64,000 bases of DNA from Allosphingosinicella sp042666435. Its GTDB lineage: Bacteria; Pseudomonadota; Alphaproteobacteria; Sphingomonadales; Sphingomonadaceae. The stretch is taken from positions 620,001 through 684,000 of the forward strand of contig NZ_JBHTDC010000002.1 in assembly GCF_042666435.1 (NCBI RefSeq), written 5' to 3'. Position numbers and translations under genes: made by a program. Every line of letters starts with the position of its first letter. Within the stretch, counting starts at the first letter, position 1. A model generated the notes under the pieces. That model was not told where the DNA came from, did not search any database, and saw only the letters and a program-made list of their open reading frames with translations. This document shows, in pieces, positions 1 through 7,968 of the stretch.

Positions 1-225
1 GTTGCCGACGAAGCGGGCGGTGTCGGACAGCGCCACTTTCTCGTAGCGCCGCGCCACCGCCTTCAATGACTGGTGGTCGGGGGCAACGCCGGAGCGGACC
101 AGGCCGAACGGCGTCGGCAGCCGGTCGATCACGTCGATCCGCACCTCCTCGCCATATTCCTTCTGGAGCGCCTCGGCGCTGTAATAGCCGGCGGGTCCGG
201 ACCCGATCACCGCGATATGCCGCAT
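1..225 (-). CDS. Ferredoxin/NADPH oxidoreductase (FprA/adrenodoxin reductase type), N-terminal part
   Basis: Partial gene that runs off the left edge; only the first 75 residues are present. The ATG at 223-225 (minus strand) opens with MRHIAVIGSGPAGYYSAEAL, a Rossmann FAD-binding GxGPAG motif. Further on, VIDRLPTPFGLVRSGVAPDH is the signature of the adrenodoxin-reductase/FprA family, which passes electrons between NADPH and ferredoxin on a flavin. The NADPH-binding and C-terminal parts lie outside the window, so completeness cannot be judged. It diverges from nothing visible and is followed on the same strand, upstream, by a PHA-system gene. Confidence 0.85.
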   Translation of the reverse strand, partial: MRHIAVIGSGPAGYYSAEALQKEYGEEVRIDVIDRLPTPFGLVRSGVAPDHQSLKAVARRYEKVALSDTARFVGN

Positions 226-286
226 CCCCGTCTCCGCTAATTGCCGGCCGGATGCTAGCGCGGTGGCGCGCCGTGGCAAGGGGGCG

Positions 287-616
287 TCATCCGCCCTTCC
301 CGCCGGATTTGTCCTCGAGCAGTTCGGCGCCTTTGGATTTGAGCAGGCCCTCGATCTTGCCGGCGAACAGAGCGAGGAAGGCGGGCAGGGTCAGCTCCAG
401 CCGCACTTTGGTCTCCAGCACGTCGATATGGCCGTCCACCTCCTGGCCCATGGCGCGGACGTTGAGGAACATCCGGTCGCCCTCCCAGCGCGAGGTCACT
501 TCGGCCGCGCCGCCGGGGATATGGTCCTTGAGGCGGCCGATCCCGCCTTGCATCCGCCGCTTCGCCTCCTCGGCGCCGAGTCTGTGGGGAAGGTTGACGA
601 CGATCGGCTGGGTCAT
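287..616 (-). CDS. Polyhydroxyalkanoic acid system family protein (PHA_gran_rgn type)
   Basis: A 109-residue protein when started at the ATG at 614-616, which begins MTQPIVVNLPHRLGAEEAKR. The N-terminal pattern (pH-L-G-x-EEAKRRM) and the later WEGDRMFLNVRAMGQEVDG stretch match the small family annotated as polyhydroxyalkanoic acid system/PHA granule-region proteins. A longer in-frame start at 649 would add 11 Gly/Arg-rich residues that look non-native. The biochemical role of the family is poorly defined; a link to PHA granules is inherited from family naming, and no PHA synthase is visible nearby. The highly charged C-terminus (KSGGKGG) is typical. Confidence 0.7.
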   Translation of the reverse strand: MTQPIVVNLPHRLGAEEAKRRMQGGIGRLKDHIPGGAAEVTSRWEGDRMFLNVRAMGQEVDGHIDVLETKVRLELTLPAFLALFAGKIEGLLKSKGAELLEDKSGGKGG

Positions 617-795
617 GGCGCGATCTTGCCCGCCCCGGGCGCCGCGCACAAGCGTCTCGCGCGCGACGGAGGCGGCGGACCGACAGCGAGGACAACCGCG
701 CGTTAAGGATTTTCCTCAAGGTTCCGTCAATCGGCGTGGCCTACCAGCTTCTCCGTTGGGAATATTTTTTCCAGCGTTGGTCGAGGAGTGATTCC

Positions 796-2043
796 ATGAG
801 TGCGTTCCGCTGGATGAAGCAGCTCAGGAAGAATGAGCGCGGCAATGTCCTGGTCCTGGGCGCGGCTTCGATGCCGCTGCTGATCGGATCGGCGGCGCTC
901 GCGATCGACACCATCCAGCTGAGCCTGTGGAAGCGCCAGCTCCAGCGAGCGGCGGATTCGGGCGCGATCGCCGGCGCCCATTCCATCCATCAGAGCGCGT
1001 CGGTCAACGACGCCGTCACGAGCGACCTCGCGCTCAACAACACCCTCCCCCTCGCCGTCCCGGCAACCATCGAGAATGCGCCCACGGCGGGCGCCCATGC
1101 CGGCGATGCGCGCGCGGTCCGGGTCGTCCTGTCGACGCAGCGTTCCCTGCCCTTCATGGGCTTTTTCATCAGCACGCCCCCCGTCATCAGCGTCGAGGCG
1201 ACCGCGGCCGTGGTTGAGGACGGCGATTTCTGCGTCATCTCGCTGGAGGAGGGCGAGAATGTCGGCATCGAATTCAAGGGCAACACCAATATCAGCCTGG
1301 GATGCGGCATGGCGACCAACAGCCGGGCCGCCAACGGCGTCACCGCCGGCGGCAGCTCCACCGTGCTCGCGACGCCGATCGCGGCGATGGGCGGCCTGAG
1401 CCCCAGCGGCAATTATATAGCCCCGACAATCCTCAAGCCTTATTCTACCGCCCAGGACGATCCGTTCGCCGCGCTGCCGGACCCGGTCGTGCCGAACGGC
1501 TGCCTCAACAAGAATGTAGGCCCCCAGGACACAGTGGCCTTCACGCCTGACCAGTGCTTCAAGGGCCTGGACATCAAGGGCACGGCGACATTCGCCGCCG
1601 GCGTCTATTATATCGATGGCGGCACCCTGAGCTTCGGCTCCCAGGCGAAAGTCACGGGCGAGGGCGTGACCTTCATCCTGACCAGCAAGAACGCGAGCTC
1701 GAACGGCAATTCGGTGGCGTCGCTCGACATGAACGGCGGTGCCCAGGTCAATCTGTCCTCGCCGACGAGCGGCACCTATGAGGGCGTGCTCTTCTATCAG
1801 GATCGACGGGCGTCGGCGGGCGGCACCAACAAGATCAACGGCAATGCCAGCTCGCTCTTCGAAGGCGGCTTCTACTTTCCCAAGCAGGATATCAGGATGA
1901 ACGGCACCGCCGGCATGGACACAAGGTGCCTCCAGCTTGTCGCGCGGCGCATCTCGTTCAGCGGCAACAGCAGCATCCAGAACGAATGTCCGGAGAACGG
2001 CGCCAAGGCGTTCGAGGGAACGAGGGTAAGACTGGTCGGATGA
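796..2043 (+). CDS. TadG-like pilus assembly / surface protein with N-terminal membrane anchor
   Basis: A 415-residue protein starting at ATG 796, with GAGGAG at 783-788 placed correctly for ribosome binding. Residues about 12-45 (ERGNVLVLGAASMPLLIGSA then ALAIDTIQLSLWKRQLQRAA) form the N-terminal hydrophobic helix and amphipathic extension of TadG/TadE-like proteins, with the usual Asp after the helix and the QRAADSGAIAGA motif. The rest is Gly/Asn/Ser-rich with several cysteines and resembles a surface beta-rich domain rather than the von Willebrand domain of classical TadG. It overlaps the next gene by ATGA and heads a three-gene operon. The Tad secretion machinery (ATPase, TadB/C, secretin) is not in the window, so whether it works in a Flp pilus is open. 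Confidence 0.75.
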   Translation: MSAFRWMKQLRKNERGNVLVLGAASMPLLIGSAALAIDTIQLSLWKRQLQRAADSGAIAGAHSIHQSASVNDAVTSDLALNNTLPLAVPATIENAPTAGAHAGDARAVRVVLSTQRSLPFMGFFISTPPVISVEATAAVVEDGDFCVISLEEGENVGIEFKGNTNISLGCGMATNSRAANGVTAGGSSTVLATPIAAMGGLSPSGNYIAPTILKPYSTAQDDPFAALPDPVVPNGCLNKNVGPQDTVAFTPDQCFKGLDIKGTATFAAGVYYIDGGTLSFGSQAKVTGEGVTFILTSKNASSNGNSVASLDMNGGAQVNLSSPTSGTYEGVLFYQDRRASAGGTNKINGNASSLFEGGFYFPKQDIRMNGTAGMDTRCLQLVARRISFSGNSSIQNECPENGAKAFEGTRVRLVG

Positions 2044-2540
2044 CGCGCCTCGCCTCCCTCCTGCCGCGCGCGTCAGCGCTCGGTCGCGACGATCGCGGCG
2101 TCAGCACCATCGAGCTGGCGCTGATCGCGCCGTTCCTCGCGCTGCTGGTGATGGGGCTGGGCGATCTCAGCCGCGGGCTCTCGCTCAAGTTCGATCTCGA
2201 ACAGGCCGCCCATCGCACCCTGGAGCGCAGCATGGACGGCGCCGACACGTCCACCGGCGAGCTCGACTATGATTATCTCGTCGCCGAGGCGGCCGCGGCG
2301 GCCGGCGTCGACGAGGACGATGTGACGCTCGAAAAATGGCTCGAATGCGACGGTGAGAGAATGGGCGATTTCGAAGATTCCTGCGCGGCGGGAGAGGAGA
2401 TCGCGCGCTATCTCGGGCTGGAGATCGAATCGTCGGTTGATCCCCTCTTCGGCTATGGGCCGCTCGGCTCTTCTTATGCCGACGCCAATGCGGACGGCAG
2501 CATTCCGATCTTCGCCGACGCTTCGCTGCGGGTGCAGTGA
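2040..2540 (+). CDS. TadE-like pseudopilin
   Basis: A 166-residue protein starting at ATG 2040, inside the stop codon of the preceding TadG-like gene (ATGA), which implies translational coupling. Residues about 18-45 (GVSTIELALIAPFLALLVMG) are the classic TadE N-terminal segment with the conserved Glu in the hydrophobic helix. After it comes an acidic, Asp-rich periplasmic domain with two cysteines (LECDGER and DSCAAG) that could form a disulfide. TadE-like proteins are minor pseudopilins of Flp/Tad systems; here the gene lies in a three-gene set and no other Tad component is visible. Confidence 0.8.
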   Translation: MTRLASLLPRASALGRDDRGVSTIELALIAPFLALLVMGLGDLSRGLSLKFDLEQAAHRTLERSMDGADTSTGELDYDYLVAEAAAAAGVDEDDVTLEKWLECDGERMGDFEDSCAAGEEIARYLGLEIESSVDPLFGYGPLGSSYADANADGSIPIFADASLRVQ

Positions 2541-2977
2541 TGCGCGGGCCGAGAAATCTGCTTCGCGACGAAGGCGCCGCCGGCGCCGTCGAGTTTGCGC
2601 TGATCGCTCCTGTCTTCTTCGCGATGCTGATCGGCATATCGCAGCTCGGCATGCTGTTCTTCGCCAATGCGGGCATCCAGAACGCTCTGTCCGAGGGCGC
2701 GCGCTTCGCGACCATCTTCCCGCTCCCCACCAACGCCGAGATCGGGGCGAAGATGACGGACAAGCGTTTCGGCGTCGATCCGGCCAATTTGATCGGGCCG
2801 ACGATCGCGCACTCGCCCGACGAGGACAATGACGGCGTGCCCGATCCGGACGCGACCGAGGCGACCTATGCCGACATCACGATCGGCTATGAGATGCCGC
2901 TGAACTTCATCTTCTTCGAGGTCGAGCCGGTCACTCTGTCCCACACCCGCAGGGTCTACACCCAGCCCGCCACCTGA
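2540..2977 (+). CDS. TadE-like pseudopilin with an Asp-rich calcium-loop-like insert
   Basis: A 145-residue protein. ATG 2540 overlaps the stop of the previous gene by one base; GTG 2537 is an alternative. Residues about 11-40 (GAAGAVEFALIAPVFFAMLI) are a TadE-type membrane segment with the conserved Glu. The periplasmic part contains SPDEDNDGVPDPDATEA, a DxDxDGxxD pattern like thrombospondin-type-3 or EF-hand-like calcium loops, which is not a usual TadE element. Third gene of the tight tadG-like/tadE/tadE operon. Its partner proteins are not in the window. Confidence 0.8.
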   Translation: MRGPRNLLRDEGAAGAVEFALIAPVFFAMLIGISQLGMLFFANAGIQNALSEGARFATIFPLPTNAEIGAKMTDKRFGVDPANLIGPTIAHSPDEDNDGVPDPDATEATYADITIGYEMPLNFIFFEVEPVTLSHTRRVYTQPAT

Positions 2978-2989
2978 CGCGCGGCCGCC

Positions 2990-3445
2990 TCACATCTTGT
3001 ACTGGATGAAGCCGGTGCGCAGCGCGACCTTGTCATAGAGCGCCCGCGCCCCGGCGTTCGATTCATGCGTCAGCCAGTAGAGCCGCGCCGCGCCGGCGGC
3101 TCGCGATGCCTCCGCCACCGCCTCGATGAGCGCCCGCGCCACCCTGCGGCCACGCGCTTCCTCGGCGACGAACAAATCCTGCAAGTAGCAATAATCGCCG
3201 ATCGTCCAGCTGCTGGGGTGGAACAGATAATGGGCGATGCCGACGAGCCGCCCGCCCTCCGCATAGGCACCAAGGCCGTGCAGCGGCCCTTTGGGATCGG
3301 CCAGCCTCTCCCACGTCCGCGCCGTCACGTCATCGGCGTTGCGCGTCTCGTAGAAAAGCTGATAGCCCTGCCAGAGCGGCAGCCATGCCTCCCGGTCGCC
3401 GCTCACCAGCGGCCGTATCCGCACCCCTTCCATCGGAACGTTCAT
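2990..3445 (-). CDS. GNAT family N-acetyltransferase
   Basis: A 151-residue protein starting at ATG 3445 (MNVPMEGVRIRPLVSGDREA); an in-frame extension to 3490 is Arg-rich and unlikely. The order of motifs is that of a GNAT fold: beta1 with RPL..GD near residue 10, a central LQDLFVAEEARGRRVARALI segment that is the acetyl-CoA pyrophosphate-binding motif A (R/Q-x-x-G-x-G/A variant), and a C-terminal ESNAGARALYDKVALRTGFI, the usual motif B. The substrate cannot be inferred. It converges on the TadE operon with only 12 bases between stop codons. Confidence 0.85.
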   Translation of the reverse strand: MNVPMEGVRIRPLVSGDREAWLPLWQGYQLFYETRNADDVTARTWERLADPKGPLHGLGAYAEGGRLVGIAHYLFHPSSWTIGDYCYLQDLFVAEEARGRRVARALIEAVAEASRAAGAARLYWLTHESNAGARALYDKVALRTGFIQYKM

Positions 3446-3464
3446 AGGTAAGCGGCGCTTTCGC

Positions 3465-3671
3465 TCAATCCCCGTCGAGGCGCTCCTCATAACGATAATG
3501 TCCGCGGATGTGGCGGTTGAAATACGGCCCCTTGATACGCGCCGCGCGGAAGGCGGCGGCCGCTTCGGCGGGGACGTCGCGATAGACGTAGCGCCGCCCG
3601 GTCGTGAACAGCACGTCCAGCTCCGCCGTCTCCGGCCGGTAGGCTATCGAGCGAATGACGGTGGAAGGCAT
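3465..3671 (-). CDS. KTSC domain-containing small protein
   Basis: A 68-residue protein starting at ATG 3669-3671 (MPSTVIRSIAYRPETAELDV). Its whole length matches the KTSC domain: an I.Y....L.V.F..G..Y.Y..VP pattern followed by a basic GPYFNRHIRGHYRYE tail. KTSC domains occur alone or fused to lysyl-tRNA synthetase-like and nuclease domains, and their function is not settled. A longer in-frame start at 3803 runs across the upstream intergenic sequence and was rejected. Located 19 bases from the GNAT gene on the same strand. Confidence 0.75.
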   Translation of the reverse strand: MPSTVIRSIAYRPETAELDVLFTTGRRYVYRDVPAEAAAAFRAARIKGPYFNRHIRGHYRYEERLDGD

Positions 3672-3702
3672 TGGCTCGTGTAGCCCGGTCAAGCGGCGCC
3701 GG

Positions 3703-3963
3703 TCAGCATTCCCGCGTCTCGCGATATTCGCCGGTCCTGGTCTTCTCGCGAATGGTGACGCAATCGCCCCGGCGGATTTCCTCCCGCCAGGATCCGTCCG
3801 CATTCACCCGCCTTTCGCCCTTGGGCACGCGCTTGCCGTCCTTGATCTCGTAGGACCAGCTGGACGGCGTCTTCGCGTCGTTCTTGCGGGGCTTCTCGGC
3901 CATGGCCGTCCCCGCGGAGCCGAGCGCCAGCGCCGCCACGATCGCCAGGGTTAAAGCCTTCAT
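3703..3963 (-). CDS. Small exported protein with Sec signal peptide
   Basis: An 86-residue protein starting at the ATG ending at 3963 (MKALTLAIVAALALGSAGTA), preceded on its strand by an AAGGAACGGGAA ribosome-binding region. The first ~22 residues form a clear signal peptide with a likely AMA|E cleavage site. The mature part is small, basic and charged, with two cysteines (RGDCVTI and a terminal TREC) that probably form a disulfide. It has no recognisable domain; similar RcnB-like or unnamed periplasmic proteins are common in this group, but no assignment is made. Confidence 0.7.
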   Translation of the reverse strand: MKALTLAIVAALALGSAGTAMAEKPRKNDAKTPSSWSYEIKDGKRVPKGERRVNADGSWREEIRRGDCVTIREKTRTGEYRETREC

Positions 3964-4087
3964 TTCCCGTTCCTTCTTCACATCGTCCATATAATGCCCA
4001 ACGCCCCGATCGCCAAGACGGCCGCATTCGCTTGCCCGCCTCGCTCGTCGATGTTACGTTATTGCATAACAAGAGAAGGAGAGTGAC

Positions 4088-4522
4088 ATGCGCCAGCGCC
4101 GCCCCACCCCTTACTACCGCATTCCCTCCGAAGCGCCGATCCGCGATCTGAACACGACGCCCCTCATCGACGTCATGCTGGTGCTCCTCGTCCTATTCAT
4201 CATCACCATGCCGATGGCGAACCACAAAGTGGCGGTCGATCTGCCGCAAGCGGGGCCAGCGGCCGGAGTCGAGCCCGTCGTGCAGCGGCTCGACATCGAC
4301 GCCGCGGGCCGACTCAGCTGGAATGGGGCGCCGATCGCGCCCGCCGCCCTTCCCGCCCGACTCGAGGAAGTGCGCAACGATCCGCGCGGCGAGCTTCACC
4401 TCCACGCCCATGCCGAGACGCGCTACAACGATTTCGACCGACTGCTGGCGGTCGTGAAGGGCGCCGGGATCGAACGGCTCGGACTGGTCGACAATGCGCG
4501 CTTCGCGAAATCGGGGAGCTGA
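4088..4522 (+). CDS. ExbD/TolR family biopolymer transport protein
   Basis: A 144-residue protein from ATG 4088, with AGAAGGAGA immediately upstream. IRDLNTTPLIDVMLVLLVLF followed by a short hydrophobic stretch is the diagnostic ExbD/TolR segment: the conserved Asp in the single transmembrane helix (PLIDVML) is the proton-pathway residue. The periplasmic domain after residue 45 has the expected alpha/beta pattern. ExbD/TolR energise TonB or Tol-Pal with ExbB/TolQ and the proton motive force. Here the gene is solitary, without exbB/tolQ or tonB nearby, so it must use partners encoded elsewhere or be an extra copy. Confidence 0.88.
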   Translation: MRQRRPTPYYRIPSEAPIRDLNTTPLIDVMLVLLVLFIITMPMANHKVAVDLPQAGPAAGVEPVVQRLDIDAAGRLSWNGAPIAPAALPARLEEVRNDPRGELHLHAHAETRYNDFDRLLAVVKGAGIERLGLVDNARFAKSGS

Positions 4523-4536
4523 ACAAACACGAAAGC

Positions 4537-4565
4537 CGCCCCGGTTGCCGTCGGCAGCCGGGGCG
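4537..4565. terminator. Bidirectional GC-rich hairpin between convergent genes
   Basis: A perfect 8-bp outer stem (CGCCCCGG at 4537-4544 with CCGGGGCG at 4558-4565) and an inner TGCC/GGCA stem sit in the 57-bp gap between the convergent exbD-like gene and the hemerythrin gene. There is no long T-run, so it is probably a shared stem-loop terminator or 3'-end stabiliser. Confidence 0.55.
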
Positions 4566-4579
4566 CGCCTTCCAGCCTC

Positions 4580-5626
4580 TTATAATGCGCTGGAGGGTTG
4601 AGGGGTCGTCGACGCGCTCGAGCCCGCGCCGCCGCTCCTGTCGCCGCCGCCGATCGCCGACCGGCTCTCCGCGCCCGCTCCGCCGGCCGAGGCCGAGGAC
4701 GCGGTGATATCCGACGGGCGATAGAAAACCAGTATCTGGCGGCGATATTCGGGGCTGAACTCGGGCTCGTCGCTCGGCTCGAATCGCGGCGCGGCGGCCA
4801 GCTCCTCCTTCGAGATATCGAGCGCGTAGCCGTCCTTCTCGACATCGTAATCGAGCAGCGGCCAAGGCAGCGGGAACAGGCTCGCGCCCAGGCCCATCGT
4901 GCCGCCGAACGACATCACCGCATACGCGACGCGGCCGGAATATTTGTCGACCATGAAGCTCTGGATCGTGCCCAATTTCTCGCCGTCACGGCCGACCACC
5001 GGCGTTCCCTCGACCTTTTTCGACGAGATCAGGCGAAGGGTTTCGTCGGTCTCCAGCCTCAGCTCGAAATCGTCGTCGCTCCGGCCGCTGCTGCGCCGGC
5101 CCGAATGGAAATAGCGGTTGGCGGCATAAGCCGCGCCCGCCACCGCCGCCGCTCCGGCGACGCCCATGCCGACCCGGTTCCAACTCCAGTGACCGCCGTG
5201 GAGGCGCTTGATCTTGGCCTTCTCATACTGGTCGCCCAGGTCGGTCTGGCCGCCCCGGTCGCGGGCCTGCGCCGCCAGCGCGTCGTGACGCTTGCAGGCG
5301 ACGTCGAACCGTTCGAGGAAGGTGCGGAACTCCGCCGTCCATTCGAAGCTGCCCTTGTCGCTGCGGTCGAGCAAAGAGAGCGATTTGCGCAGCTCCTTGT
5401 GCAAGGCCTGCACGTCGGACAGCGCCGCCTTGGAATCCTCATTCTTCTTCAACGGCGGGAACAGGACGTCCTCGGCGACCGCCAGGTGGCGCCGTACCTG
5501 CAGGTCGTACAGGTCGAACTGATTGTCGCGACCGCCGACGTCCGCGCCGTCGCCGCTTTTCACGATATCCTGGCCGAGCGCGTGGATCTGCTTGTGGTCG
5601 TGTTCGAGATGCCGGGTGATGTCCAT
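4580..5626 (-). CDS. Hemerythrin domain protein fused to a PRC-barrel-like domain
   Basis: A 348-residue protein from the ATG ending at 5626 (MDITRHLEHDHKQIHALGQD), preceded by a GGAGGA-like site. Residues 1-~135 are a hemerythrin (HHE) domain with spaced His residues and the QVRRHLAVAEDVLFP motif that binds a di-iron centre. Around residues 145-170 there is an Ala-rich membrane-like helix (GMGVAGAAAVAGAAYAAN). Residues ~200-275 resemble a PRC-barrel (GTPVVGRDGEKLGTIQSFMV). The tail is Ser/Ala/Gly-rich and low-complexity. It may sense oxygen, NO or iron and pass the signal to an envelope or stress response. The upstream in-frame extension to 5797 is not supported. Confidence 0.75.
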   Translation of the reverse strand: MDITRHLEHDHKQIHALGQDIVKSGDGADVGGRDNQFDLYDLQVRRHLAVAEDVLFPPLKKNEDSKAALSDVQALHKELRKSLSLLDRSDKGSFEWTAEFRTFLERFDVACKRHDALAAQARDRGGQTDLGDQYEKAKIKRLHGGHWSWNRVGMGVAGAAAVAGAAYAANRYFHSGRRSSGRSDDDFELRLETDETLRLISSKKVEGTPVVGRDGEKLGTIQSFMVDKYSGRVAYAVMSFGGTMGLGASLFPLPWPLLDYDVEKDGYALDISKEELAAAPRFEPSDEPEFSPEYRRQILVFYRPSDITASSASAGGAGAESRSAIGGGDRSGGAGSSASTTPQPSSAL

Positions 5627-5812
5627 TTTTCGTCCTCCATGTCGGTGGGTTGCCCTCGGCGATTCAACGGAAGGCGGCGGCGACTGTTCCGCTCCGGCGG
5701 GCGACCCGTGCAGCAGAGAGGACGGACTTGGGCCGACGGCGGCCTTGCCCCGGCGGCGAGGGACCGTTAGCGTCTCCGGCACCCCCCAAGCTGCCACTGG
5801 ACCCTAGCAACC

Positions 5813-7783
5813 GTGCCCCATTTCTCCCCTTCGCGTACCGCCGGAGCGGCCTTTGCCGCCGCTTTGCTGTTCCTCGCCGCCTGCTCGCCCGAAAAGCAAA
5901 GCGAGGCCCCCAAGGCGGCTTCGACCGAGCGGATGGTGGCGCCGGTCCTCCTCACCGAGGATGCGAAGGATATTCACAGCTATGCGCGGCCGGAAATCGC
6001 GAGGGTGACCCACGTCGCGCTGGACCTGGTCACCGATTTCGACGCCAGGCGGATCGGCGGCACGGCGACTCTCGATATCCAGGCGGCCGAGGGCGCCCGC
6101 GAGATCATCCTCGACACCAAGGGCCTCGAAATCCATTCGGTGACCAATGCCGAAGGCCAGCCATTGCCCTGGAAGCTTGGGCCCGCGGACGAGAATCTCG
6201 GCGCTCCGCTCATTGTCCAGCTGAACGGCGCCGACCAGATCCGCATCGCCTACAAGAGCGCGCCCGACGCGGCGGCGCTGCAATGGCTGAGCCCCGCCCA
6301 GACGGCCGGCAAGAAATATCCGTTCCTGTTCAGCCAGGGCCAGGCGATCCTCAACCGCACCTGGATCCCGACCCAGGACAGCCCCGGCATCCGCCAGACC
6401 TGGGAGGCGCGGATCGTCGTTCCGGCGCCGCTCAAGGCGGTGATGAGCGGCCGCAACCTCATGCCCGAGGGCGAGGAAGTGGAGGGCGACGGCCGCGCCT
6501 TCCATTTCGAGATGGACAAGCCGGTCGCGCCCTATCTGATCGCGCTCGCCGTCGGCGACATCGCCTTCCAGTCGCTCGGGCCCCGCACCGGCGTCTATGC
6601 CGAGCCGTCGATGCTGAAGGCCGCGGCCAACGAGCTCGCCGACACCGAGAAGATGATCGACGCCGCGGAATCGCTCTACGGCCCCTATCGCTGGGAGAGG
6701 TACGACATGATCGTGCTGCCGCCCTCCTTCCCGTTCGGCGGCATGGAAAATCCGCGGCTCACCTTCCTGACGCCGACCATGATCGCCGGCGACCGCAGCC
6801 TGGTCTCGCTGATCGCGCACGAATTGGCGCATAGCTGGTCGGGCAACCTCGTCACCAACGCGACCTGGGCGGATTTCTGGCTCAACGAGGGATTCACCTC
6901 CTATATCGAGGGCCGCATCATGGAGCGGCTCTACGGTCCCGAGCGCGCCGCCCAGCTCGTCGAGCTCGGCTGGGAGGATCTGAACGCCGAGATCGAGGCG
7001 ATGGAGGGCGGCATGGACTCGCCCGATTCCCGCCTCCACATCGATCTGGAAGGCCGCAATCCGGACGACGGCATGAGCGGCGTCCCGTATGACAAGGGCG
7101 CCGCCTTGCTCCGCACGATCGAAGCCGCCGTCGGACGGGAACGGTTCGACGCCTGGCTGCGCGGCTATTTCGACCGGCACGCCTTTCAGCCGATGACGAC
7201 CAGCCTCTTCCTCGAGGATCTGCGCACGCACCTCATCCAGGGCAACGAGACGCTGGAAGCCAAGCTCGACCTGCAGGAATGGATTTACGAGCCGGGCATT
7301 CCGGACAATGCAATGGTCCTGCGCTCGCGCGGCTTCCGCGATGTGGACGCGGCGGCGCAAGGTTTCGGCACCGGCGCGCCGGTGGCATCTTTGGGCTTTC
7401 CCAAGTGGAACAGCGCCCAGCGCGTCCGCTTCCTGAACGCGCTGCCGCGCGCGCTCCCCCCGGAGCGGCTGGCGGAGCTGGACACGACCTTCGGCCTCTC
7501 CCGCTCGACCAACAGCGAAGTGCTGTTCGCCTGGCTTCGCCTCGCGATCGCCAACCGCTACGAACCGGCCGTGCCCGCCCTCGAGCGATTCCTCACCAGC
7601 ATGGGCCGGCGCAAGTTCGTCGAACCTTTGTTCGAGGCCTTGCTGGCCGAAGATGAATGGGGCCGGCCGATCGCGGAGCGCATCTACGCCCGGGCGCGGC
7701 CGACCTACCATGCGGTCACCAGCGGCACCATCGACGCGCTGATGGAAGCGGAGCCGGAAGAGGAAGAGACCGCGGCACGCTAA
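5813..7783 (+). CDS. M1 family (aminopeptidase N-like) zinc metallopeptidase, lipoprotein
   Basis: A 656-residue protein with a GTG start at 5813. The N-terminus is a lipoprotein signal ending in the lipobox LAAC (about residues 20-25). The catalytic centre LIAHELAHSWSGNLVTNATW...NEGFTSY carries HExxH plus the downstream Glu 19 residues later, and FGGMENPRLTF is the M1 GxMEN exopeptidase motif. The C-terminal region (from ~residue 480) is an alpha-helical domain like leukotriene-A4 hydrolase. It probably trims N-terminal amino acids from peptides at the periplasmic face. It is divergent from the hemerythrin gene across a 186-bp gap. Confidence 0.93.
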   Translation: MPHFSPSRTAGAAFAAALLFLAACSPEKQSEAPKAASTERMVAPVLLTEDAKDIHSYARPEIARVTHVALDLVTDFDARRIGGTATLDIQAAEGAREIILDTKGLEIHSVTNAEGQPLPWKLGPADENLGAPLIVQLNGADQIRIAYKSAPDAAALQWLSPAQTAGKKYPFLFSQGQAILNRTWIPTQDSPGIRQTWEARIVVPAPLKAVMSGRNLMPEGEEVEGDGRAFHFEMDKPVAPYLIALAVGDIAFQSLGPRTGVYAEPSMLKAAANELADTEKMIDAAESLYGPYRWERYDMIVLPPSFPFGGMENPRLTFLTPTMIAGDRSLVSLIAHELAHSWSGNLVTNATWADFWLNEGFTSYIEGRIMERLYGPERAAQLVELGWEDLNAEIEAMEGGMDSPDSRLHIDLEGRNPDDGMSGVPYDKGAALLRTIEAAVGRERFDAWLRGYFDRHAFQPMTTSLFLEDLRTHLIQGNETLEAKLDLQEWIYEPGIPDNAMVLRSRGFRDVDAAAQGFGTGAPVASLGFPKWNSAQRVRFLNALPRALPPERLAELDTTFGLSRSTNSEVLFAWLRLAIANRYEPAVPALERFLTSMGRRKFVEPLFEALLAEDEWGRPIAERIYARARPTYHAVTSGTIDALMEAEPEEEETAAR

Positions 7784-7788
7784 CGTTT

Positions 7789-7806
7789 GGCCATCGATCG
7801 ATGGCC
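7789..7806. promoter_or_regulatory. Perfect 18-bp palindrome GGCCATCGATCGATGGCC
   Basis: The sequence reads identically on both strands and starts 5 bases after the stop of the M1 peptidase gene, about 165 bp before the GGDEF/EAL gene. It could be a dimeric regulator site or a compact 3' hairpin. No regulator can be named from sequence alone. Confidence 0.35.
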
Positions 7807-7968
7807 GGCCGGCGCCGCATCGCCGGGACGGGATTCAGCTTGGTTTCCAACGGCCTGTCCAAAGCGCCGCGAGCGGTCGCGCGGCGTGGCCCGCGCGGAA
7901 TTCGGCGCGCTCTTAATACTCCATCAAAACTCTGCGGTTAGTGGAATAGCTCCGATCGGTTGCATTGG

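Noticed and set aside
5804..7711. 635-codon minus-strand open frame
   Set aside because: Antisense of the M1 peptidase gene; the plus-strand product has lipobox, HExxH and MEN motifs.
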